Below are positions 1 through 7,124 of a stretch of DNA of 64,000 bases, one piece after another. A program made the position numbers and the translations under genes. Source of the DNA: CAIWTU01 sp035686205 (GTDB lineage: Bacteria; Desulfobacterota; Desulfuromonadia; Geobacterales; Geobacteraceae); NCBI GenBank assembly GCA_035686205.1, contig DASRZQ010000043.1:1-64000 (forward strand), given 5' to 3'. The notes beneath the pieces were generated by a model. It ran no database searches and was not told the DNA's origin. It was given only the letters and a program-made list of their open reading frames with translations. Within the stretch, counting starts at the first letter, position 1. Every line of letters starts with the position of its first letter.

Positions 1-87
1 TGGTGCCGAAGGCGAGAATCGAACTCGCACGGGCTGTCGCCCACCACCCCCTCAAGATGGCGTGTCTACCAATTCCACCACTTCGGC
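1..87 (-). tRNA. tRNA-Leu (anticodon GAG)
   Basis: Read on the minus strand, the 87 bases fold as a complete class II tRNA that includes an encoded 3' CCA (the first three bases of the window, read in reverse). The acceptor stem pairs GCCGAAG with CTTCGGC. The anticodon stem CCATC/GGTGG (one G-U pair) closes a seven-base loop TTGAGGG, giving anticodon GAG for CUC/CUU leucine codons. There is a long variable arm and a T arm with GTTCGAT. The 5' end is at 87, about 60 bases downstream of secG, so it may be co-transcribed with the glycolytic operon. Confidence 0.95.
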
Positions 88-147
88 TCAGGAGTTGATT
101 TTCTACCACTTGGTTGAAAATATGTCAATAAAAAATGATCCTCAAAA

Positions 148-504
148 TTATTTTTTAGCAGGCTGCTGGGATTGCGCCGGAAGCGCTCCGGCCGGCTTGT
201 TCTGCTGCGGAACCGCCTGCCTTGGCATTACACTCGTGGGTTTGACGGTTGAAGGCATTATCGAGGTACTGAGCGGCTTGCTTGAGAGGTATGCCAGAGT
301 TAGGGATGTGAGCATGAATATTATTGCCGCGCTGGTTGTCAGCTTGCTGAGGAAGGTTGCTCCACCGCCGACGCCGAACAGTGACTGGCTGCCGCCCGTG
401 CCGAAAGTCGCCCCCATTTCAGCGCCTTTCCCGGCCTGAAGAAGAACAACGATAATCAACGCAATACTTACGATGACATGGATGGTTATAAGAAATGCAA
501 TCAT
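148..504 (-). CDS. secG: preprotein translocase subunit SecG
   Basis: Small inner-membrane subunit of the SecYEG protein-export channel. The 118 residues show the family layout: a hydrophobic helix at about 3-22, a polar Gly-rich loop with the typical LLQ.GKGAEMG...FG motif at 21-45, and a second helix at about 55-75. The tail, rich in Pro, Gln and Ser, is longer than in E. coli. The start ATG at 504 follows AAGGGA at good spacing. It is the last protein gene of the gap-pgk-tpiA-secG run, 69 bases after tpiA. A tpiA-secG pair is common in proteobacteria. Confident call. Confidence 0.95.
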   Translation of the reverse strand: MIAFLITIHVIVSIALIIVVLLQAGKGAEMGATFGTGGSQSLFGVGGGATFLSKLTTSAAIIFMLTSLTLAYLSSKPLSTSIMPSTVKPTSVMPRQAVPQQNKPAGALPAQSQQPAKK

Positions 505-573
505 TTTGAAAGTCCCTTGCAGTAAAATTTAACTGTGCATAAATAACACGATGCCGAAAAAAATCAAAGAAAA

Positions 574-1329
574 TTATTCATTGTAGCGGATAATTGCTGC
601 AAAGGACCGGGCGTTGAGGCTGGCGCCTCCAACCAGGGCGCCGTCGATATCAGGCATGGACATGAGCCCTTTTATGTTTTCAGGTTTTACACTTCCTCCG
701 TACAAAATTCTTAATTTGTCCGAAATGTTTCCGCCGAAAAGGCGTGAAATCTGATTTCTGATGAACAGATGTGCTTCCTGAGCCTGATCTTCAGTTGCGG
801 TTTTCCCGGTGCCGATTGCCCACACCGGTTCGTATGCAATTATGACATGATCGAAATCTTCATTTAAAATGCCCGACAGACCGCCGGTAATCTGTTTTTC
901 CAGGACAGCAAAGGTTTCACCTGCTTCCCTCTCGGAAAGCGTCTCGCCTATGCATAAAATAGCTGTAAGACCGCCCTTTAGTGCCGCCTTCAGCTTTCTG
1001 TTAATCGTATCGTCGGTTTCGAAAAAAAATTGCCTGCGTTCCGAATGTCCGATTATTACATGGGTGCATCCGGCATCCACGAGCATTTTCGGGGAAACTT
1101 CTCCCGTGTACGCACCCTCGTCTTCCCAGAAGCAATCCTGAGCCGCAATAGAAATACCGGAACCTTCGACGAATTTTTTCACCGTGCTGAGCACTGTGAA
1201 TACCGGCGCCAGTACTATTTCTACGACATTTATATCATTTACGAGAGGGAGCAGGGAATTAACAAAATCAACAGCCTCCTCCGATGTTTTGAAAAGCTTC
1301 CAGTTTCCCGCGATGACCGGTTTCCTCAT
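574..1329 (-). CDS. tpiA: triose-phosphate isomerase
   Basis: Interconverts dihydroxyacetone phosphate and glyceraldehyde 3-phosphate in glycolysis and gluconeogenesis. The 251 residues match the family's usual length. Visible active-site elements are Asn9/Lys11 in GNWK, the electrophile His95 in IIGHSERR, the general base Glu167 in AYEPVWAIGTG (start of the flexible loop 6), and the phosphate-binding YGGSV and GGASL segments near the C-terminus. The start ATG at 1329 is preceded by GGGGAG. It lies 26 bases after pgk on the same strand, so the operon order is gap, pgk, tpiA, secG. Confidence 0.97.
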   Translation of the reverse strand: MRKPVIAGNWKLFKTSEEAVDFVNSLLPLVNDINVVEIVLAPVFTVLSTVKKFVEGSGISIAAQDCFWEDEGAYTGEVSPKMLVDAGCTHVIIGHSERRQFFFETDDTINRKLKAALKGGLTAILCIGETLSEREAGETFAVLEKQITGGLSGILNEDFDHVIIAYEPVWAIGTGKTATEDQAQEAHLFIRNQISRLFGGNISDKLRILYGGSVKPENIKGLMSMPDIDGALVGGASLNARSFAAIIRYNE

Positions 1330-1355
1330 GCAACTCCCCAGATGATAGAATTTTT

Positions 1356-2552
1356 TTATTTGCCGTTTTCTTCCAGCACTTTGATTCCCGGCAGGACCTT
1401 GCCTTCCAGCAGTTCCAGGAAAGCCCCTCCACCAGTTGAGATATAGCTGATTTTGGCGAATTCACCGGCGCGATGAACTGCAACGTCCGTATCTCCGCCA
1501 CCGACTATGGTCAGGGCGTATGAATTGGCCACGGCGCTGACCATTGCGAATGTACCGCGCGAAAAGGCGTCCATTTCAAATACTCCCATGGGGCCGTTCC
1601 AGATGATGGTCTTGGCGTTCTGAATCGCTTCCGTAAAAAGGGTTAAGGTTGCTGGTCCGATGTCCAGGGCCATCCAGTCCTGCGGAATTTCCTGGATAGT
1701 CGTGACTTTTGTTTCCGCTGTGGGGTTGAACTGGTCCGCAACTACGCAGTCGACGGGGAGATAGAATTTTGTTCCCTTTTCCCTCGCCTTGTTGTAGGCG
1801 TTCAGGGCGGTTTCTATAAGCTGTTCCTCCACGAGGGATTTGCCGACGTTGTATCCGAGGGCCTTGAGGAAGGTGAATGCCATTCCGCCGCCGATGATAA
1901 TTTTGTCCACTTTGTTCAGAAGATTGTCGATAACCTCTATCTTGCCCGAGACCTTGGCTCCACCCAGAATGGCCACCAAAGGATGCATTGGGCTTTTCAT
2001 TGCCCTTTCGAAAAAACTCATCTCGTTTTTCATGAGGAAACCGGCGACAATCATGGGAACGAACCTGGTGATAGCCTCAACCGAAGAGTGAGCCCGATGG
2101 GAAACGGCAAATGCGTCATTGACATAGATGTCGCATCGGTCTGCGAGGGCCTTTGCGAATTGTTCGTCATTTTTTTCCTCTCCGGGATGAAAACGGAGGT
2201 TTTCCAGCATGATAATATCGCCCGGTTTCATATTGTCGATAATATCGGTAACTTCCTTACCGATACAGTCGACTGCAAGAACCACCTCCTTGTCAAGAAG
2301 CCTGGAAAGCCGCTTTGCGGCGGGCGCCATGGAGTATTTCATGTTTCTTTCGCCTTTGGGGCGGCCGAGATGGGAAGCGATTATGACTTTCGCATTGAAG
2401 TCGAGTGCGTAATTAATGGTCGGAAGAACGGCACGGATGCGCGTATCGTCGGTTATGTTCTGGTTTTCGTCCAGAGGGACATTGAAATCGACCCTTATGA
2501 ATACTTTTTTCGCCTTGAGATCTTTTACTTCATCAATGTAACGAATGGTCAT
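1356..2552 (-). CDS. pgk: phosphoglycerate kinase
   Basis: Makes ATP from 1,3-bisphosphoglycerate and ADP in the cytoplasm. The 398 residues are the usual bacterial length. The N-terminal substrate domain has the signature VFIRVDFNVPLD at about 17-28 and the HLGRPKG motif near residue 61. The C-terminal nucleotide domain has LGGAKVSGKI near 196 and the GGGDT loop near 351. The start ATG at 2552 follows AGGAG. It sits between gap (35 bases upstream) and tpiA in one transcription unit, so the two glyceraldehyde-phosphate steps and TpiA are co-expressed. Confidence 0.97.
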   Translation of the reverse strand: MTIRYIDEVKDLKAKKVFIRVDFNVPLDENQNITDDTRIRAVLPTINYALDFNAKVIIASHLGRPKGERNMKYSMAPAAKRLSRLLDKEVVLAVDCIGKEVTDIIDNMKPGDIIMLENLRFHPGEEKNDEQFAKALADRCDIYVNDAFAVSHRAHSSVEAITRFVPMIVAGFLMKNEMSFFERAMKSPMHPLVAILGGAKVSGKIEVIDNLLNKVDKIIIGGGMAFTFLKALGYNVGKSLVEEQLIETALNAYNKAREKGTKFYLPVDCVVADQFNPTAETKVTTIQEIPQDWMALDIGPATLTLFTEAIQNAKTIIWNGPMGVFEMDAFSRGTFAMVSAVANSYALTIVGGGDTDVAVHRAGEFAKISYISTGGGAFLELLEGKVLPGIKVLEENGK

Positions 2553-2587
2553 AACATTACTCCTGAAAGATGTAGTTTAAAACCAAG

Positions 2588-3592
2588 TCAGGCCAATCCG
2601 CCGACAAGCTTCACAAGCTCGATGAGACGCTGCGAGAAGCCGCTCTCGTTGTCATACCATGAGATGATCTTTACCATGTTCCCATCTATAACTTTGGTGC
2701 TGATGGCGTCAACAACCGAGGAGTTGGTGTTTCCGTTAAAGTCGATGGATACCAGAGGTTCCTCGGAATAGTCGAGGATTCCCTTGAGCGCGCCGAGGGA
2801 AGCCTGTTTCAGCGACGCGTTTACTTCATCGATATTGGTTTTTTGGGAAAGAGTGGCAACAAGGTCGACAACCGACACATTGGGCGTGGGAACACGGATC
2901 GCCATGCCGTCAAGCTTTCCCTTTAATTCCGGCATTACCAGAGAAATGGCCCTTGCCGCGCCGGTTGCCGTCGGAATCATCGACAGTGCGGCGGCGCGCG
3001 CCCGACGAAGGTCTTCATGGGGAAGATCGAGAATCCGCTGATCGTTTGTGTAAGAATGGATGGTCGTTACAAGCCCCTTTTCGATACCGAATGTTTCGTG
3101 AAGGACCTTTGCAACAGGCGCGAGACAGTTGGTCGTGCAGGAGGCATTGGAAATGATGTTGTGCTTTACGGGGTCATAGGTCTTGTCGTTGACCCCCATG
3201 ACAATTGTTGCATCGGGGTCGGTCGCCGGAGCGGATATGATGACCTTTTTCGCCCCGGACTTGAGATGAATTTCAGCCTTTTCCCGCTTGGTGAACCTGC
3301 CGGTGGCTTCAATTACAATGTCGATCTTTTCCGCGCTCCACGGCATCTCTTCAAGGTTTTTGAACTCAAGTGTCCTGATGGATTTCCCGTTTACTATAAT
3401 GTGGCCTTCCGCCGTTTCTACGTTTCCGGCAAATGTTCCGTGAACCGAATCACGCTTCAGCAAGTGTGCAAGTGTCCTGGTATCAGTCAAATCATTAATC
3501 GCGACAATTTCAAAATCCTTATCTTCGATTGCGGATCTCAGAACCTTGCGGCCGATTCTTCCGAAACCATTGATTGCTATCCTCAAAGCCAT
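2588..3592 (-). CDS. gap: glyceraldehyde-3-phosphate dehydrogenase (type I)
   Basis: Oxidises and phosphorylates glyceraldehyde 3-phosphate with NAD. The 334 residues show the Rossmann start INGFGRIGRKV, the catalytic Cys152 in SCTTNCLAP, the partner His in TTIHSYTNDQ about 27 residues later, and the C-terminal WYDNESGFS signature. An Asp-Leu after the second strand (AINDLTD) suits NAD rather than NADP. The start ATG at 3592 is preceded by AGGGGG. It is the first gene of the gap-pgk-tpiA-secG operon, about 40 bases downstream of a predicted transcription start. Confidence 0.97.
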   Translation of the reverse strand: MALRIAINGFGRIGRKVLRSAIEDKDFEIVAINDLTDTRTLAHLLKRDSVHGTFAGNVETAEGHIIVNGKSIRTLEFKNLEEMPWSAEKIDIVIEATGRFTKREKAEIHLKSGAKKVIISAPATDPDATIVMGVNDKTYDPVKHNIISNASCTTNCLAPVAKVLHETFGIEKGLVTTIHSYTNDQRILDLPHEDLRRARAAALSMIPTATGAARAISLVMPELKGKLDGMAIRVPTPNVSVVDLVATLSQKTNIDEVNASLKQASLGALKGILDYSEEPLVSIDFNGNTNSSVVDAISTKVIDGNMVKIISWYDNESGFSQRLIELVKLVGGLA

Positions 3593-3637
3593 TGATTCCC
3601 CCTGAAAGGTTTAAGAAGATTCCTTAAAGTCGAAAAT

Positions 3638-3681
3638 ACTATACATCTGTTTAGTTTCAAGTCAATTTATTTAACTTGAAA
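3638..3681 (-). promoter_or_regulatory. sigma-70 promoter of the gap operon with overlapping inverted repeat
   Basis: On the minus strand a -35 box TTGACT (3665-3660), a 16-base spacer and a -10 box TATAGT (3643-3638) precede gap, putting the transcription start near 3631. A perfect 8-bp inverted repeat, TTTCAAGT (3655-3662) and ACTTGAAA (3674-3681), overlaps the -35 box. That position suits a repressor operator, but the regulator is not identifiable here. The rest of the 3593-3924 gap, between divergent gap and the MBL gene, shows nothing further I can name. Confidence 0.65.
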
Positions 3682-3924
3682 TCCATCTTCAGGTGAGTAT
3701 TTCTTAAATAATATCGGTTATTTGTTAAGTCCTTTCTGTCGGTAATGTTTCTGAATATTAGGATGCGTTCCATAGAATGCCCTTGAATCTTCCGGCTAAT
3801 TCCTGTATAAAAAAGAAGCAAATTTTTGTATTAAAAATGTGGCGTGCGGTCAGGGATCAGGAAATAATTTTCTGCGGGCTGCATATAGCCCCGAGGCTGA
3901 GTTTGCCATTATTCGGGAGGGTGC

Positions 3925-4695
3925 TTGCGTGTCTGTCTGCTTGCCAGTGGCAGCAAGGGAAATTCTCTTTTTGTAGAGTCCGGAAAAACTAAATTTCTCA
4001 TTGACGCAGGTCTCTCCGCCAGGGAAATATTACACAGGCTTTCAAAAATCGGAATCGAAAGTTCGGAACTCAACGCTGTATTCATAAGCCACGAACATAC
4101 CGACCATATACGCGGGGCCGGAACGCTGGCCCGCAGGCTCGGAATACCTGTTGTCATCAGTTATTCGACCCACAGTCAGTCAAGGGAAATCTTCAGGCGG
4201 AATGAAGTAATTGAATTTGAATCAGGCTGTTCCTTCACTTTCAGGGACATGCTGATTGACCCTTTCCCGATCACCCATGATACGGAGGACCCGGTCGGTT
4301 TTGTCATTGACGGACCGACGGGAAGAATAGGGGTGGCGACCGACCTGGGCATCGCGACCCGGCTAGTCCAGGAAAAACTGAAGGGCTGCCGTGCCCTGGT
4401 GCTTGAGTCTAATCATGACGAGGATATGCTTTTGAACGGTCCATATCCATGGCACCTGAAGCAAAGGATAAAATCCCGTCACGGACATCTATCCAACGAC
4501 GATGCGGCAGCTCTGCTCGGAAACCTGGTAAATCCGGACCTTGACGGGGTTTTTCTGGCCCATCTTTCAGAGGTCAACAATGACCCTGAAATGGCCAGGG
4601 CGGCATTCAGGAAGATGCTTGACAATCAGAACGTCTGCTGCCCGCGCCTCGTTGTCGGCAATCAGTACACTGCAAGCGAATTATTGAAAATTTAA
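3925..4695 (+). CDS. MBL-fold metallo-hydrolase (YycJ/WalJ-like)
   Basis: Metallo-beta-lactamase-fold hydrolase of 256 residues. The N-terminus CLLASGSKGNS is typical of the YycJ/WalJ branch. The metal-binding HxHxDH is at 56-61 (HEHTDH), with further ligands in THDTEDPVGF near 114 and in the region around residues 151-153 (ESNHD). Family members are linked to DNA or RNA hydrolysis, and the true substrate cannot be read from sequence. The start is taken as TTG at 3925, preceded by GGGAGG, because it gives the family's usual N-terminus. It is the first of a rightward run leading into purB, 58 bases downstream. Confidence 0.85.
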   Translation: MRVCLLASGSKGNSLFVESGKTKFLIDAGLSAREILHRLSKIGIESSELNAVFISHEHTDHIRGAGTLARRLGIPVVISYSTHSQSREIFRRNEVIEFESGCSFTFRDMLIDPFPITHDTEDPVGFVIDGPTGRIGVATDLGIATRLVQEKLKGCRALVLESNHDEDMLLNGPYPWHLKQRIKSRHGHLSNDDAAALLGNLVNPDLDGVFLAHLSEVNNDPEMARAAFRKMLDNQNVCCPRLVVGNQYTASELLKI

Positions 4696-4753
4696 GAACA
4701 TTTTTCAGGCTTATCTTCGTACAAATTCATACGGACAAAGAAAAGGAAAATAG

Positions 4754-6049
4754 ATGATAGAACGTTACAGTCGCCCCGAAATGGCCGGCATCTGGGGGGC
4801 GGAAAATCGATACCGTAAATGGCTTGATATTGAAATCTACGCCTGTGAAGCCCATGCGGAAATGGGAACGATTCCCAGGGAGGCCGTTGAAAGAATCAAG
4901 GCAAAGGCAAATTTTGACGTTTACCGGATCGATGAAATCGAAAAGGTGGTCAAGCATGACGTTATAGCATTTCTTACTTCGGTTGCCGATTATATAGGTG
5001 AGGATTCAAGCTACCTTCATCTGGGTCTTACTTCCTCGGATGTTCTGGATACGTCGTTTGCAATACTGCTCAGGGAGAGCAGCGACCTTATCATCGACGG
5101 AATCCTTAAACTTATGGAAGCTGTTAAAAAAAGGGCTTTCGAGCACAAATACACCCCGATGATCGGCCGTTCCCACGGCATTCACGCTGAGCCGATTACT
5201 TTCGGCATAAAGATGGCCCTTTGGCATGATGAAATGAGGCGCAACCTGCGCCGAATGGAGGCCGCCAGGGAGACTGTTTCCTATGGAAAAATTTCCGGTG
5301 CGGTCGGGACCTTCGCCAATATAGACCCCAAGGTCGAAGAATATGTCTGTGCAAAGGCGGGCCTCAAGCCCGCTCCATGTTCAACCCAGATCATCCAGCG
5401 TGACCGGCATGCCGAATTTTTCACGACCCTTGCCATAATCGCGTCATCCATCGAGAAATTCGCCGTGGAAATCAGGCATCTGCAAAGAACCGAGGTCCTT
5501 GAGGCGGAAGAGTTTTTCAGCAAGGGACAAAAGGGCTCCTCGGCCATGCCGCACAAGAGGAACCCGGTGCTTTCCGAAAACCTGACCGGGCTTGCGCGCC
5601 TCATCCGCGGCTATTCCATATCGGCCATGGAAAACATTCCGCTCTGGCACGAGCGGGATATCTCCCATTCGTCCGTTGAGCGGGTAATCGGACCCGATGC
5701 GACGATCCTGCTGGATTTCATGCTGAACCGCTGTACCGGCCTCATTGAAAACCTGGTCGTCTATCCCGAAAACATGATGAAAAACCTTAACCTCATGAGA
5801 GGCCTGGTTTTTTCCCAGAGGGTCCTGCTCGGACTGGCGGGTAAGGGGGTATCCAGGGAAAAGGCATACGCCCTTGTCCAGAGGAATGCCATGAAAGTAT
5901 GGGAACAGGGGAAAGATTTCCAGGAGGAGCTGTTGGCCGATGCGGAAGTGACGGAACATCTTTCCGCGGATGAGATCAGGGAAGCCTTTGATCTGAATTA
6001 TCACCTGAAGCATGTTGACACCATCTTCGAAAGGGTTTTCGGTGGATAG
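4754..6049 (+). CDS. purB: adenylosuccinate lyase
   Basis: Catalyses two fumarate-releasing steps: SAICAR to AICAR, and adenylosuccinate to AMP. The 431 residues fit the short bacterial form of the fumarase/aspartase superfamily. Visible are the N-terminal RY..PEM..IW motif, the LTSSDVLDT segment near residue 95, GRSHGIHAEP near 138 with the acid/base His, and the family signature GSSAMPHKRNP near 265, whose Ser is the catalytic base. It overlaps the mscS-like gene by 8 bases and begins the purine block purB, mscS, purL, purQ, purF. Confidence 0.96.
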   Translation: MIERYSRPEMAGIWGAENRYRKWLDIEIYACEAHAEMGTIPREAVERIKAKANFDVYRIDEIEKVVKHDVIAFLTSVADYIGEDSSYLHLGLTSSDVLDTSFAILLRESSDLIIDGILKLMEAVKKRAFEHKYTPMIGRSHGIHAEPITFGIKMALWHDEMRRNLRRMEAARETVSYGKISGAVGTFANIDPKVEEYVCAKAGLKPAPCSTQIIQRDRHAEFFTTLAIIASSIEKFAVEIRHLQRTEVLEAEEFFSKGQKGSSAMPHKRNPVLSENLTGLARLIRGYSISAMENIPLWHERDISHSSVERVIGPDATILLDFMLNRCTGLIENLVVYPENMMKNLNLMRGLVFSQRVLLGLAGKGVSREKAYALVQRNAMKVWEQGKDFQEELLADAEVTEHLSADEIREAFDLNYHLKHVDTIFERVFGG

Positions 6050-7124
6050 AATACTTGATTTCTATCGATTGCAGCCGACGGACAACCTGCTGATGTTCTG
6101 GCTGAAGGAAATATTGTTCGCGCTGGTTATTTTCGCCGTATTCTGGCTGCTTGCCCAACTCCTCAAATATGTGCTTGTTAACTGGGGACCGAAGTTCACG
6201 TCCATCACCAAGGCGGATCTGGTCGACCGCATAATACGCAGAATCACCCCTCCCGCCTCTATTTTTGTCGTATTTTGCGGCCTTTATTTCGCCGTTCGCT
6301 CACTACCTTTGCCCGACAAGGCTCAGGAAGTCTCTTCAGGGTCTATATTTGTCGTCAATATCATCATTTTCACTAACATGGCTTACAGGGCCATCGACGA
6401 GATAATCCACTGGTACGGCGCTCGCGTTGCCGAAAGGACAGGGGCGGCGATGGACCGGCAGATCCTTCCCCTGGCCGAAAAACTCATCACCATTTTCCTG
6501 GTCTGTTCCGCGCTCATAATAACCCTCAAGCATTTCAGCTACGACATACTTTCGCTCGTAACCGCGCTGGGAATCGGCTCGCTGGCAATCGGAATGGCGG
6601 CGAAAGATACCCTGGCAAATATGATTTCAGGGTTTACGCTGATGATTGACCGGCCTTTCCGGATCGGAGACAGAATCAGGCTGACGAGCGGTTTATGGGG
6701 AGACGTCGTGGATATCGGCCTGCGCAGCACGAAGATCAAAACCGCGGACAACACCCTCCTGATAATTCCAAACTCTGAGCTCTGCAACAGCACACTTGTA
6801 AATATGGCCTTTCCTGATTTAAAATCAAATGGGCAAATCAATGTGAGAGTTGCGTACGGAAGTGACGTCGTCAAGGTAAAAGAACTGCTGGTTGAAACCG
6901 CCCTGGATCTCCCTGAAATACTCAGGGACCCCGCGCCAGGGGCTTTTTTTGTTTCTTTCGGGGAATGTTCCTTGAACCTGTCGCTTTCCTTCTGGGTTGA
7001 TGATTATGGAAAGGTTTTTCAGGTGACAGACCAGTTGAATACCAAAATAGCGACCCGTTTCGCTGAAAACGGAATAGAAATGCCGTATCCCACAAGGACG
7101 GTTATTCTGGAGAAGGAAGGATAA
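6042..7124 (+). CDS. MscS-family mechanosensitive ion channel
   Basis: Small-conductance mechanosensitive channel protein of about 360 residues, expected in the inner membrane as an osmotic safety valve. Four or five hydrophobic segments fill the first 170 residues. They end in the pore-lining helix typical of MscS, rich in Gly and Ala (ALGIGSLAIGMAAKDTLANMISG), followed by the beta domain (IMIDRPFRIGDRI). I prefer the GTG at 6042, which has AAGGG at six bases and overlaps the purB stop by 8 bases. An ATG at 6012 would add ten residues inside purB. The TAATG junction at 7122-7126 couples it to purL, so the channel is embedded in a purine operon. Confidence 0.88.
   Translation: MDRILDFYRLQPTDNLLMFWLKEILFALVIFAVFWLLAQLLKYVLVNWGPKFTSITKADLVDRIIRRITPPASIFVVFCGLYFAVRSLPLPDKAQEVSSGSIFVVNIIIFTNMAYRAIDEIIHWYGARVAERTGAAMDRQILPLAEKLITIFLVCSALIITLKHFSYDILSLVTALGIGSLAIGMAAKDTLANMISGFTLMIDRPFRIGDRIRLTSGLWGDVVDIGLRSTKIKTADNTLLIIPNSELCNSTLVNMAFPDLKSNGQINVRVAYGSDVVKVKELLVETALDLPEILRDPAPGAFFVSFGECSLNLSLSFWVDDYGKVFQVTDQLNTKIATRFAENGIEMPYPTRTVILEKEG

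Noticed and set aside
62..439. 125-residue plus-strand frame over tRNA-Leu and secG
   Set aside because: It overlaps a complete tRNA and a well-supported secG on the other strand.
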